Positions 46,343-58,020 of a stretch of 64,000 nt of DNA are shown piece after piece (the first letter of the stretch is position 1; every line of letters starts with the position of its first letter). The notes below the pieces were generated by a model. The model was not told the DNA's origin. It did no database searches and saw only the letters and a list, made by a program, of their open reading frames with translations. The translations under genes were made by a program, and so were the position numbers. Origin of the DNA: Sclerotinia nivalis (Eukaryota; Ascomycota; Leotiomycetes; Helotiales; Sclerotiniaceae); the NCBI GenBank assembly GCA_029531795.1, contig JAPEIS010000006.1:1798001-1862000 (forward strand), given 5' to 3'.

Positions 46343-48787
46343 ATGATGGCTGGTCCAACAAGCATTGCAATTGCTAACAATGCAACTTTGAAAAGGTCCT
46401 TTACTGCGATTACACTTTCTCCACCCGCTTCTCCGGACTTAAGTGAGATATCTAAAACATATTGGGGCATACAATCAATTCAACGCACACGCGAACTATT
46501 GGCGCAGGCTCCAGTTGTCAAGCGTCGCGATCTTTCTGGGAGACGGAAGATGCCATCAGCAGCCGGTCTCCGAATACACGAGAATCATTTACCTTCGTTC
46601 ATGTCAGTATATGGTATGGAGTCGAACATAATGGACGATTCAGCGTTGGGCGGCACACCCACCAAATTATCGGCTAGTCCGTATAACAATCAAGAAACAC
46701 ATCAAATTCCGGAAGTCAAGACCGATAGCAACTTACTTCAAATACATTCCCATCAACATCGGGAAAGCACTTCAACACAAGCATCCGATTCGACGGACTC
46801 TTCTCCAACCACAACAGTATCGACGATAGACTCATCTTCACTATCAGATCCATCACCAAGTTCGTCACCCGAATCACCAATCACTATCGTCCCGTTATCT
46901 TCATTCACTGGATCTTCGTTTGGCCTAGATTCTTTCCAAAATCTGAAGATGGGTGAAATAGATGCAAGGCCGCCGCCCATAACCGTTGAACGGCCTATGA
47001 CTTCACCTTCCCCAAGGAAAAAGAATCCCAAAAGTCTTGCTCTAAACCTCCGACCAAGCATTGATGAATTCGACTCAGGGCCACCTTCCCCGTCTTTTAT
47101 CAAACCACCACCACTGAAGGCTAGAAGAAAGCCAAGTCTTTTAAGTTTAAATACGGGAACAGCGAATATGACCTCAGAACCTTTGGGACAACAAGGAACC
47201 TCATCAATGCTGCAACGCAGAGGGCTAAAACATTCTGTCTCGTCGCCACAAATGCTTTCAATGACGACACCAGGCTTTGGTCCTAGTGGTGGAATGACAT
47301 TGGGTGATCCGTCTAGAGGCTTTGGTGGTTCGAGGTTAAAAGAATCTGGCCCGCCGAGGGATACATTCACCATCAATGAAGACGATGCACCCTCGCCAAC
47401 AGGAGTCCAAATGGCAACTCGAGCACCAGGCATGTCTATTGGCGGTGATTCTTTTGACAGACCACCTACTGGCGAGGATTGCAAGTCCCCATCATATCCT
47501 GACGGTCCAATCCTTATGCACGAACCAACCATACATCTATATTCGGAGCCTAAGATGGAGGAGGCTGCAGAATTCGATGTTGTGATTAACGTCGCGCGGG
47601 AAGTCAAAAATCCGTTCGAAGCAAAGCTTTGGGAGATGAAGAGGGAGGAAGAGGAGAAACAGAAAAGACTGAGTCATACCACTATCGAATCCAGGGACAA
47701 CTTTGTGGATTCCTACGCCGAGATCCCTGGCACAGCCGGAACCATTTCCTCTTTCCAAACTGCTTACGAGACTCAATCGGCTGGTTCCGAATCGAGTTCC
47801 GCAGAATCATCCCCATCCACACCACGACCTAGCACCTCGGAAATGAAGATTCCCGAGTACATCCATATTCCTTGGGATCATAATACAGACGTGCAAGACG
47901 AATTGTGGGATTTATGCCAAACCATAGAATCAAGAGCTAAAGAGGGAAAAAGTGTTCTGGTGCATTGTCAACAAGGTGCCAGCCGATCGGCAACCTTGAT
48001 AATAGCATACGGGATGTATATCAACCAGGACCTCTCAGCCAACGAAGCATACAATTTGGCACAATCGAAGTCACGTTGGGTCAATCCAAATATGTCTCTT
48101 CTCTTCTCATTAAACGACTTCAAAAAGGTTATCGAAAGAAAGAAGTTGGAGAAACAGGCCGCTGAGAACAAGAAAATGGTTATTAAGAATGAAAGCCTGG
48201 GTAGGCACAGGCAATCGCTATCTGCCAATGATCTCGATACAGCATCGTCTCTCGGCCGTAACAGAGTCAATTCCTCTTCTGTTTCACCACCCAGAGATTC
48301 AGCTGTCAGAGAGCCTGTGATTATGAATCTTGAAGTCCAAGAAGAGATAAATTCTGGTTGCAATTCTGCAATTGATCGTCTAAGTCGTTTTGACTTCGGA
48401 TTTGGTAACATTCCACGAATTGAACCTTTCACAAAGTTCGGAGATAGTTCTGAAATCGAGCGGCTACCATCACAGGAAACTAAATGGCAGCTTGAAATGA
48501 TGTCCCCTCGGCCACAGGATGATGACGCGCAATCAGGTATAATGTCGCCACGGATAACTGAGATGACTCGCAATCCTCTCGAACATGCTTTCTCACGTGT
48601 TATTCCACAAGAGTCTTCTAAGGGAACACCCAGCCTTTTCTCTCCACGTGGCTTCGATTTTCAGCGGACAACATTCTTCCCTCCAACCGTCGCAATTCAC
48701 CCAAACCTCCCACCCGCACAAGATCCTAGAAGTCCACCCATAACAGGCGAAGCGACTATTACTCGATCTATCGACGATTTCCTTTGA
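46343..48787 (+). CDS. Dual-specificity (MAP kinase-type) protein phosphatase
   Basis: Intronless frame of 814 residues. The catalytic loop VLVHCQQGASRSATLI fits the HCx5R(S) signature of dual-specificity phosphatases, followed by NEAYNLAQSKSRWVNPN. The general-acid Asp is probably that in IHIPWDHNTDV. The catalytic domain is split: the early part (FDVVINVAREVKNPFEAKLW) is separated from HIPWD by an acidic, Ser-rich insert of about 75 residues. The first 390 and last 180 residues are disordered and phospho-site-rich. KARRKPSLLSL fits a MAPK docking D-motif, suggesting a MAP kinase as substrate, as for yeast Msg5 and fission yeast Pmp1. The enzyme class is seen; the substrate is inference. Confidence 0.88.
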   Translation: MMAGPTSIAIANNATLKRSFTAITLSPPASPDLSEISKTYWGIQSIQRTRELLAQAPVVKRRDLSGRRKMPSAAGLRIHENHLPSFMSVYGMESNIMDDSALGGTPTKLSASPYNNQETHQIPEVKTDSNLLQIHSHQHRESTSTQASDSTDSSPTTTVSTIDSSSLSDPSPSSSPESPITIVPLSSFTGSSFGLDSFQNLKMGEIDARPPPITVERPMTSPSPRKKNPKSLALNLRPSIDEFDSGPPSPSFIKPPPLKARRKPSLLSLNTGTANMTSEPLGQQGTSSMLQRRGLKHSVSSPQMLSMTTPGFGPSGGMTLGDPSRGFGGSRLKESGPPRDTFTINEDDAPSPTGVQMATRAPGMSIGGDSFDRPPTGEDCKSPSYPDGPILMHEPTIHLYSEPKMEEAAEFDVVINVAREVKNPFEAKLWEMKREEEEKQKRLSHTTIESRDNFVDSYAEIPGTAGTISSFQTAYETQSAGSESSSAESSPSTPRPSTSEMKIPEYIHIPWDHNTDVQDELWDLCQTIESRAKEGKSVLVHCQQGASRSATLIIAYGMYINQDLSANEAYNLAQSKSRWVNPNMSLLFSLNDFKKVIERKKLEKQAAENKKMVIKNESLGRHRQSLSANDLDTASSLGRNRVNSSSVSPPRDSAVREPVIMNLEVQEEINSGCNSAIDRLSRFDFGFGNIPRIEPFTKFGDSSEIERLPSQETKWQLEMMSPRPQDDDAQSGIMSPRITEMTRNPLEHAFSRVIPQESSKGTPSLFSPRGFDFQRTTFFPPTVAIHPNLPPAQDPRSPPITGEATITRSIDDFL

Positions 48788-50137
48788 GTATTTTGCAAAG
48801 CACATAGAATCTATCATACTACAGAATATCACCATAATTTCCATGACCGATGCTTTATTTATACCACATTTCGCAAGCATTATAAGCACACATTTATTTG
48901 TATGCCAAATTTTGGATTACCATTCGGCGTTTTTTTTTTTTTTTTCCTTTCAAATTTATAAGCAATACGCCGGTTTTTTTCATGATGGACGAAGATGGAA
49001 GGGCGTTTGCATAAGTTCGTGGCGTTGGATACATAGGCAGGTCATCGTCACCGCCTCGCTGTAAGATTTTAATGAATTGTCCCTTTGTTCTCGGATGGAG
49101 TGGGGGGATGGAAGAGATGGAGAGGAACAGGAACAGGGCACTCACTTGGTTGAGACTTGGAACAATGGGGAAATATGATGAGGCCAATGAATCAACAAGG
49201 GAAAAATCCCCTTTTGTATCAAATGTCCTTGAGCTACTTGGTGGATGGCTACGAATAAAATCATATACCCAAAAGAGATATTCACTGGCTATATATTCTT
49301 TAATTCTATTACGTGACTATATTGTGCAAAACTGTTCATCCGCCAACGATTTCCTCATGCGTAGACATCAACAATCTGTATTTAATAACTCTCTGCGAAC
49401 CTTAGAAGCACTTATTTCTCTCAATCCGAGCCAGCTCACAATAGAAATGGATTGCCGAGAGAAACAGTATCGTGAAGAATTGCTCGATGGCTGGAATGAT
49501 GCGGACCCATCTCTTATCGTCATCTCACGTTTGGCCTAGTCCCCGGCCGTCACGTCTTTCTGTTAAGTATCTGCTCCTGGGTACTTACTATTGACTGGGA
49601 TGCTGAATCTGAGAGAGATATAATAATGCTAAAGGTTGTTGCGTTGTCTGTTGTGTATCGACTGAAGGGGGAAGAAAGTAGTAGATCAAATCAGGAGAGC
49701 GGAGGAATAAGAGAAGTGAGGATGGAAATAGGTGGAGCTGGGTTTTTTGGTGGTTGTCTCTCTAAGTATCAATGAGATGAGGGTGTGGAAGGAAGGTAGG
49801 TGGGTATTAATGGTACTAATAGTATCGGGGACCATGGAGCTAGCTATTGAGGGTGAGATACGGTGAAGTTAGATAATCTTACCACGAAAGAAAGAAAAGT
49901 AGAATAGGAGGACTTCTTAAAGTTAAAGGTAAGCGTTAAGTGTTCATTGAAAGATGTGGAATGATGGAAAAGAACATCTCAAATATATCTGAATGAAATG
50001 AAATGATATTCCACCCAAACATCTGAATATTAGTATCCCATAACTTCAATTGAGCCGTTACATGGGATCCATCAAACCCAATATCCCATCACAGTCCATA
50101 AACCATCATCCGCTTCAAACAAATACCAGATAGCCAT
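48788..50137. other. intergenic region between convergent genes
   Basis: Contains the phosphatase 3' UTR with a poly-T run near 48930. A plus-strand frame at 49072-49539 (155 codons, ATG start) is moderately protein-like with no domain. It was not promoted to a gene. Confidence 0.4.
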
Positions 50138-51260
50138 TTAAATCCCCGCAACAATACGAATTTGCCCATTTAAGTCCTGATTTCGAGGCGTTTCCTCTCT
50201 CTCCCTCTTGATCTCTACCTCCTGGTCTTCAATCCCCTCAAGCCTTTGCCTCTCGATATCCTTCAAAAAATACCAGACCTCTCTCGCGCAAACCTCCCTC
50301 GCCTTCTTTTTGCCGTAGATGTCTCTGAACTCCCCAATCTTGCCGAGAATCCTGGGATCAAAGCCAAAATCCGCAAAGCCGTGATAGACTAGAGAACCTT
50401 CTGCCATGGGCACGATTTTGTAGGTGGGCACATTAAATCCAAGCGCACGGCATAGATCTGGAATCAGTCCTGGGTATGACGTTGGTGAGGTACTTCTTTC
50501 GCGTGGACTGATGGTAGCGGAGGTTGAATCTAGCGGAGAGACAGGTGCACGGTATGTTTTTGCTAGGGGAGTATGGGGAGCGATAGGGGCTTTTGGAAAT
50601 TTCACGGCTCCGGTGGACGGCATGAGATTCTGGGAGATGAGCCACTCGATGGCGAGTTTGGAGATGAACTGTTTAGCATCCTTCTTGCGAGCAAAGGAAG
50701 TCAGGCTACTGATAGGCTCGGTGTTTTGCTTGATGATTACGGAACAGGTGAATCTCTGTGGGGATATTTCGATCTCTGAATACTCTGCGGCAGGATTGAT
50801 CGTATTGGCTTGGTGATATTCTGAAGGCTGTTAGGATATACGGTGGATATGAATGGATATAGTCTCGTGACTGAGAACTAACCAAGTAGTTTTCCAACCC
50901 AGTTTGTCCCTCCCATTTCCTCCAATGCTTGGTTCTCGAGCAGTATAACAGCGACATCTGGTGTAATTTTAGCCCTTTTGTTGGCCGATGAGGCATTTCG
51001 AGGCTTTGTAAGTTGTGCATTTAAACTCTCTTGGTCAATCCTACAAAGCTGATCAATATGACTAATTGCATAAATGCACAAAGCGAAATCAGAGAACAAC
51101 GCTCGAAGATTGTAGTGATAGTATGTTGCGAATTCATCGTATCTCCATCAAGAACTTACTGCGCTTGCAATTCATCTTGCTCCTTATTAAAATCGCCGAG
51201 GCTCTGGAATCGTACGCCAGAGCCTGAGAAACCAATGGCTCCTGGTTGAAACACGGCCAT
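50138..51260 (-). CDS. Stand-alone double-stranded-RNA-binding-domain protein
   Basis: Three exons: 51260-51160, 51040-50883 and 50820-50138, giving 313 residues, with both phases consistent. The dsRBM lies at about residues 80-152 and spans the second intron: NWVGKLLEYHQANTINPAAE, then EISPQRFTCSVIIKQ, then FARKKDAKQFISKLAIEWL. This follows the alpha-beta-beta-beta-alpha dsRBM order, with the Lys-Lys-Asp-Ala-Lys cluster at the start of helix 2 where RNA contacts lie. No RNase III, helicase or deaminase domain is present. The C-terminal half is Pro/Ser-rich, then acidic and charged. Function is not known; dsRNA or structured-RNA binding is inferred from the fold. Confidence 0.75.
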
Positions 51261-51952
51261 ATTATCTCTACGGGGTTGAATAGCGGGAAATGCAGTGTAC
51301 ACGTTTGTAAACGAATTGAGCATGGAAAAGGAGATCTTGCACCTATCTCAGAAATGAAGTTGTCTGTTTGTCGCAATATTTTGGAGTGGGGGGTGGGGAG
51401 TGGGGTTTGGAGGTTGAATAGGTGAAGCCTCGAAAGTTGGAGAAATATCTGCAAGTGCAAGGGTCCATAACTTTCAAGGTGGGGGAAGTGAGGAACCATT
51501 GGATATGGTTGAAAGACAATATCAATCTGACTATTGACCAACTTCATATTGTATCGACTTATTGAGGAAATAGTGATGATAAGTGATGATAAGTCTCATC
51601 GCAATGTACCTACTGTACTACTCAAATTGACATTATATGCATTGGGATGGAAGTTGGAACGTATCTGAAGAAGTCAATCGGGAGATTGTTTATAAGACTT
51701 GTAGGCCGAATTAAAGCCGAGATAATGAGATAGGAGATAGGAGATAGGAGATAGGAGATAGGAGACGACCACCGACCACCGACCACCGTGCCTCATCTGA
51801 ATCAGTTACTTGCAATATAATATAATAAGACATAAGACATAAGACATAAGACAAGAGACCAAATTGACTTGTTGGATCCTTTAAAATAAATTAACCTCAC
51901 ATCAGACAAAAACTATCTCTCAATTGTACTTACAACATTTCATTGCTTCAAG
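51261..51952. promoter_or_regulatory. divergent promoter with three tandem arrays
   Basis: About 0.7 kb between the divergent dsRBD-protein and aminopeptidase genes. It contains GATAGGA, CGACCAC and AAGACAT tandem arrays in 51728-51853, detailed separately. Confidence 0.5.
51728..51853. repeat. Cluster of three 7-bp tandem arrays
   Basis: Three different arrays with the same 7-bp period follow each other: GATAGGA (about five copies, 51728-51763), CGACCAC (about three copies, 51766-51787) and AAGACAT (about three copies, 51827-51853). Confidence 0.9.
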
Positions 51953-53966
51953 ATGGATTTCCAATCGCTTATGGGTTCATTTGCGGCTCAAGTCAAAGAT
52001 AAAGAAGTTCGACCTTCTTCAAGGGGAAGTTGGGCCTGTAAGGAGGTTGGTGAGTTCGATGCTCTGTAAACACACAAGTCTTAAAACCACATACTGGAAG
52101 AAGCTGTATTGATATTCGAGCAGGTCAATAGAATATAAGCCCAAGCCAGTTGAGAAATATCCAGGTCAGTTGTCAATTAATTCATCGATTCTTGAGCTTA
52201 TCTATAACCACATCCGTTGAAAAGTGGTGTTGAGTGTGATCCTCACCAGATAATCATGAGGATCGATTTAACGCGAATACTTCAACAACTCGATTCAAAT
52301 CATAGCTTTTTGCATGGTCCTTTTTGGTGTCAATACTGATAAGTCAAAATAGCAAAGCTTCACGCGCGACAAGTCAAAAAGTATCTGGGGCTCCAGGAGG
52401 GTCTCATATATCTTCCTGGTTTACCAAGCTTCAATTATGAAGATTCTGACATGCAGCCTGCTTTCCGACAACGTCGCTACTTCTACTATCTCACTGGAGT
52501 TAATTTTCCTGACTGTATCGTCACCTACAGCATCCATCGTGATCAATTATGGCTTTGGATTCCACCACCAAATTCCGGCTCATCCGTCATTTATTACGGA
52601 TCTCGTCCCACAGCTAAAGAGATAATGGCCAAATACGATTTCGACCATGTAGAGACATTACCTCATCTTGATTCATATCTCACTTGGTATGCGCATACCG
52701 AGCCCGGGAAAATTCATGTACTACATGACTACCAAGTGCCAGATAGTATTGAGCTTCAAATTACTCGCAAAAATGGATGCCAATCTGTTATCAGCAAGTC
52801 TCCATTTGATAGCACGAAGTTAGAGGAAGCTATGAATACAGCCAGAGCTATCAAAAGTCCCTACGAGCTTAAAATGATACGGAAGGCCAGTGCGATCACG
52901 GCACAAGGACATATTAATGTTCTCCGTGGACTACGTCATCTTTCCAATGAGGCAGAAATTGAAGCCATTTTCACAGCGACATGTATTGCTAGACAAGCAA
53001 AAACTCAAGCATATGGCGTAATTGCTGGTTCTGGCGAAAATGCCAGCACTCTTCACTATATGGCCAACAATGAGCCTCTGAAAGGAAGACAGCTATTGTG
53101 TCTTGACGCGGGTTGTGAGTGGGATTGTTATGCCTCCGATGTTACCCGAACGGTTCCAATCTCTGGGAAATATACCGAAGAAGCTCAAGCGATTTACGAT
53201 CTGGTGGCTAAGATGCAAGATGAGTGTATCGAAATGCTAAAGCCAGGTGCAAATTACCGTGACGTCCATATGCATGCTCACAAAGTTGCCCTAAAAGGTC
53301 TCATGGAGTTGGGACTTGTGGAAGGGGGAACATTTGATGAACTCTACATGGCCGGTGTTTCGGTAGCGTTCTTTCCTCATGGTGTGGGTGCTTGTTTCCT
53401 TCCTTCGCACGTTCCGTTAAGCTGACCATTATAGTTGGGACATTACGTAGGTCTAGAGGTTCATGATGTCGGACCTGGTGGCATGATCATTACGAATCGC
53501 CTGTATGGCTTCAACAAAAAGCCTGCTGATTGGACTGATGCCTACTTCCAAATTCTCTCGAGCTCTGGTGTCACTTCAGATGGTGGAGCTATCCTCTCAA
53601 AGGATATGGTTGTTACGGTCGAGCCTGGAATGTAAGTTCGTTCCATCTCCACTTGTTTTATGCTCTAACAATTTATCTCCCAGCTATTTCTCCCGTTACG
53701 CTCTGGAAGAAGTTTATCTCAAATCCCCCAAATACGCAAAATATATCAACAAGGAACTCCTACAAAAATACTACCCGGTAGGAGGTGTACGTATCGAAGA
53801 CGATCTTCTGATCACCGAAGATGGATATGAAAATTTGACTACAGCTCCAAAAGGTGAAGAAGCGCTAAAAATCATCAATGAAGGAAGAGAACAAGAAGAA
53901 GAGAGAGAAATGAACAAAAAAGCTGCAGAGTCTAGAAGGAAGCAAAAGAAAACTTGGTTCTGGTAA
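51953..53966 (+). CDS. M24B metallopeptidase (Xaa-Pro aminopeptidase/prolidase)
   Basis: Five exons: 51953-52065, 52124-52164, 52353-53383, 53435-53631 and 53684-53966, giving 554 residues; all phases agree. The donor of intron 1 is GTAAAC, chosen because it alone joins EFDAL to [15 protein letters not shown] in frame. The N-terminal prolidase domain contains [20 protein letters not shown]. The catalytic pita-bread domain shows all five metal ligands: the Asp in CLDAGCEW, the Asp in ASDVTRT, the His in PHGLGHYVG (made across intron 3), the Glu in VTVEPGIY (made across intron 4) and the Glu in GVRIEDDLL. The enzyme cleaves peptide bonds before proline using two divalent ions. The extra N-terminal ~38 residues and the charged Lys/Glu tail are fungal additions. 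Confidence 0.92.
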
Positions 53967-56527
53967 GCATTGGTAGATAAGCGTGGAGATGGTGTAAGGA
54001 CGGTCGAGGCGTATCGCGAGGCCTTGCGTTACTTTTTCACGTCAAGCTCGGCATACGTAGCTGGGTGTTGTGGATTTCTATTCTACTTTCGTTGAATATT
54101 ATTGCGTGGATACTTACTTGGATACGACTCAATTCAACTTGTGGTCTATCGATCACATAATGGATACAACCTTCCCTCGCAGGATACGCTCACGAATGTG
54201 TATGTATGTCTTGGCTTGCCAATTTTGCTCGAGGCTTGTTGAAACTCGCTTGTTGTCTGTAATTGGGAAGGAGAATTAATGAGCATGAAAGACAGATGTG
54301 CAATGGATCATACAACACAACATACGATATACTATTCACTGATATGAGAAGTAAGATCATGACTCACTCTTCAGACATGCAACAAACCTACAATTAACCT
54401 ATGATGCTCCCCAGAGATTGAAATTCACCACCTAGAAATCTGGTCATCACACACAAATATCACTATTATACTCACTTGGCCAAATGATCTGTCTACAGAC
54501 GTCAAATGTTCCCGTTTCACATTCAATAACGGTATCGAGATGACGAGAATTTGTCTGTTTATATGTACATTAGGTACTCGTTTACTCTGCATTGACGTAG
54601 GATGTGAATGAGTTTCTCAGCACTCTCCCGCTTAAATGTCCAAGTATTCGAGCTAAATGTATATTATTTTATTTTCAAAAATAATAACTCAAAGGAATAT
54701 TTGAAATTTCTCACGGCGGCTACTCAACTACTCCTCTGAAAGAGTTAGCTAACCACGCTCCATTCATAATATCACCATCGCCGAGTCGCACCCAATCAAA
54801 CCGCTTCCCGTCCCCTGACCATCCTCTCCTCCACGGATCCCCATTAATGAGCCAAGCGCCATCCATTCTATAGAATGATAGAATCTTGGTGGTTTCATGG
54901 TTTCATCTCTGTGGAGAAATACCTATACCTAAAGATATGCTCCACATATAAGCCTTTAAACTACAGTCATCCGATTCGTGCACCGCGCATCAATGGTGAA
55001 ACTTCTTAATTCATCAATTTCATCCTGTTGGTTGATAGGTGCGGTTGAGGTACGAGGATATGGCACGGACCTAGGGATCATGGCGAGGGCAGTCACTGTG
55101 GAAGTGGGTGTCGGTGTGTAGATCTTTGAGGAGAGGATGGATAGAACTTTGAGGGTGGTTGGAGATGATGTTTAGAAGGAATGGTTCTGGATGTCAAGAC
55201 AATGTTGTTTGAGATGAGATGGGCTATACTGCTCATATTATGTATTGTATTTGAAGATATGCATGTCTCAAGTGGAAGGCAAGAAAAGTCGAATGTTAAA
55301 TGTCAAAGCACTTGTTGCCAACATCCATCGCACCGACTACAGATTGCTGTGCAACAGTACTTCGAATGCGGATGGGGTTAGATTTGGTTTGGGATTGGAG
55401 GAAGAAAGCTGCAAATTTCCTAAACCACATATAAATGGCCAACGAATAAGCGCACTTTCTCATCCTAATTATCGATACCCAAAACTTCACTACAACAAAA
55501 TCCCCAATGTCATTACATACTCTATCCGACTCCTATAAACCACACTTCCCTACCGAGATTTTCCCCCATACCATCTCACATCAAGGAGTCTTCATACTAG
55601 CTCCCGAGCGCAGATCATCTATCTAACGATTAAATCGATCGTCTTTCAATGCTTGTGGCTTTAATCCGAAAATGTTGATCATTGCGTCACGGTCAAAATG
55701 GGGAAAAGAGGAAGGATATCTGTCTAGAAATGTCGATATGAGGAATGTGTAAAACGATACTAGTCATTCTTCTGGAAATATAGTTCACCGGGTCCAGGGA
55801 ATTGCATGGAGGATATAAACGCGGGGTATTTGAGCTGGTCATGTTGAGACTTACTTTCAGGATGAAGATATCTGCGAAGGTTGAAGGCCTTATTGAAATA
55901 TCCTTATTATTTTTTCAAGTAGACACTTCTACTCTGCAAATGTAGTTCCAAGCTAGAAAGACTTGTAGCGTAACCTATTGTATAAACTCTCGGTTCAACC
56001 GCTCATTTCCATCACATCTCAAAGTCCGTAGCGTGCAATTTATTTCCACCATGAATAGATGCAGTGCATCGGATATATTTTCAATCTGGTCATTTTTCGA
56101 AATTGAATGGTATTAATTTCCAATTCCTACACACTATTCCGAGATCTACTTAGTCTCAAGACTTAAAAGCAAAAGGTGCGTCTTAGCACAAGTAATTACG
56201 CTAACTGATTTCCTGAAGTCTGAAGGCCGCTTGGTCCCCTTCCTATCGGCGCCAAACTTGTCAATTTGATTCATACTGCACTACTCTTGCCTAATTTGTT
56301 AGAGCCCGCGGTTACTTTAATCAAGTATATGGACAGCTCCATTGGAAGCTTCGGTTATAGCGAGATTCTGGTTAGATACTTCCAGTTGGGCTCCGTCGTC
56401 GATAATGAGGTATACAGTAATGTTACGATCACGGATCTTACAGTAACCGATCGTGTGAATACACGTTATGATTTGATCGAATTAGTATGAGATTAAGGTG
56501 GTCGTAGGAACAAACGAGCACAGACCA
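53967..56527. other. 2.5-kb gene-poor region
   Basis: No convincing gene or RNA was found. The sequence is moderately AT-rich with scattered short frames, none with a domain. It leads into the transposable elements. Confidence 0.45.
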
Positions 56528-56830
56528 TGTTAGATCATGTGATGGAGCATTGGAGCTTCGAAGGCTCCCAACGCTCCTGGAGCATTGGAGCTTCGAGGGC
56601 TCCTAGGGCTCCCAAGTACGAAGGTCTATATAAGCAGGATGGATTCCTTTATTTGTAGAGCTTCGTGCTCAAGAACAATCATTAGTTTCAACACTATAGT
56701 TACCATACAATACAATCGTTATATCTTCATTCTCACCAAGCCCCTGTTTGATCTTTAGTAGAAATCACCACGGCCTTTCTATAAGTCCCTTGATCACTTC
56801 TTAGTGATAAAGGATTGTAGCGGCGTAACA
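56528..56830. mobile_element. Probable solo LTR of a retrotransposon
   Basis: A 303-bp stretch begins TGTTA and ends TAACA, the matching inverted ends of LTRs. Inside are two copies of GGAGCATTGGAGCTTCGA followed by GGCTCC, then TCTATATAAGCAGGATGG, which looks like a TATA box with downstream start. The layout resembles Ty1/copia-type LTRs of leotiomycetes. No matching second LTR, gag-pol or 5-bp target duplication was found, so it is a solo LTR or a fragment, and the boundaries are provisional. Confidence 0.5.
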
Positions 56831-56856
56831 AGTAACCGTGCACTGATAATGGCCGA

Positions 56857-56886
56857 AAACACGTAAATATAAATTTTTACGTGTTT
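56857..56886. repeat. 11-bp perfect inverted repeat (hairpin) inside the transposon end
   Basis: AAACACGTAAA at 56857-56867 is perfectly repeated in reverse complement at 56876-56886 with an 8-nt AT spacer. It lies directly inside the left terminal repeat. Confidence 0.85.
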
Positions 56887-56959
56887 CATTTCTACAACCT
56901 ATATTCTATTTATTAATTATACTATCACAACACATTCCATTAAGATCAATTGATAATAA

Positions 56960-58020
56960 TAATATTCCCCAAAAGCATCTTAGCCTATATGATTGTGGTA
57001 GAATCATTGGAAAGATTTCAAAAGGTACAGAATCCATTAAAATTGCGAATAATCTTGGAATAACCTGTATCACTATATATAACATTATTAAAATGAATCA
57101 ATTATATAATAAAGGCAAATCCTTATTCAAAAAACCCTGATAGAAGTGTTATTCAAAAAGAGATGAATATATAGTGATATGGCATATACATTTATAACCC
57201 AAATCGATCTATCAGGAAATTATTATAATTTGTAGGCTTGATTGCAAAAGGGATACTATCAAAAGGATCTTTTATATATATAGAATAAACAATTAAAGAA
57301 CTAAGAAGAAACCTGAATTTATATCAGAACATATATTTAAACAGCTTGTATAATACCTAATATAGAAAGGCCTTATAATAAAGGAATAGAGTTTAATCTT
57401 CTAATTGAATAAATGCTCTGTAAAGTAGAAACAGAATAAAAAGCAGGAATGGATCTTCCACACTTCCTTTCAAAAATAGGATCGGAATATAATTCAAACA
57501 TATTCTTCAAAGAAGAATATAAAAATTATAATCTAAAAAAGCTTTTGTAATATTGGAAGGAGTAATCTCTATATTATAAATAGAGATTTTGAATCCAAAA
57601 AGTTTGGATATAATATCAATTCATATTTGGAAATATTTGATACAGAAATCGAATCTATTTTCGAAGAATTAGATTCAGAGTATCAATTTATACAAGATAA
57701 TGCTTCTATATATACTATTCGCAAAATAAAAATATAGTTTCAAAAAAGGGATATCCTATTAATTCAAAATTAATTTTCTTATAACCCCGATCTGAATTTT
57801 ATAAAGTATATTTGGTAATATCTAAAAGTATATATTTTTGAAATGTTTTTTGATATTGTTACAAATAAAAGCATTTCAGAATATACTAAACAAAGATTGA
57901 AGAATACTTTACAAACAATTTGGGATATATTGGATAATAGATTATTCGAAAAATTAAGGGTTAATATATCGAATAGAATAAAGACCTATATTACAACTGA
58001 TAATTGATATATTAAATATT
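56960..58020 (+). pseudogene. Tc1/mariner transposase, broken by many stops
   Basis: Fragments read in order like a Tc1-type transposase: an N-terminal helix-turn-helix (IIGKISKGTESIKIANNL, ITCITIYNIIK), then, near the C-terminus, FIQDNASIYT, corresponding to the family's MQDNA-hxH motif with the second catalytic Asp, then YNPDLNFIKYIW for the usual YSPDLNPIE-LW motif with the third acidic position, and finally a short Y-KY ending. Reading requires crossing numerous in-frame stops and frame changes; no intact enzyme is possible. Confidence 0.78.

Noticed and set aside
49072..49539. 155-codon plus-strand frame after the phosphatase gene
   Set aside because: Moderately protein-like, but there is no domain, and it sits in an expected 3' UTR/intergenic position.
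56266..56490. 74-codon plus-strand frame near the LTR
   Set aside because: No similarity to retrotransposon or cellular proteins that I recognise.
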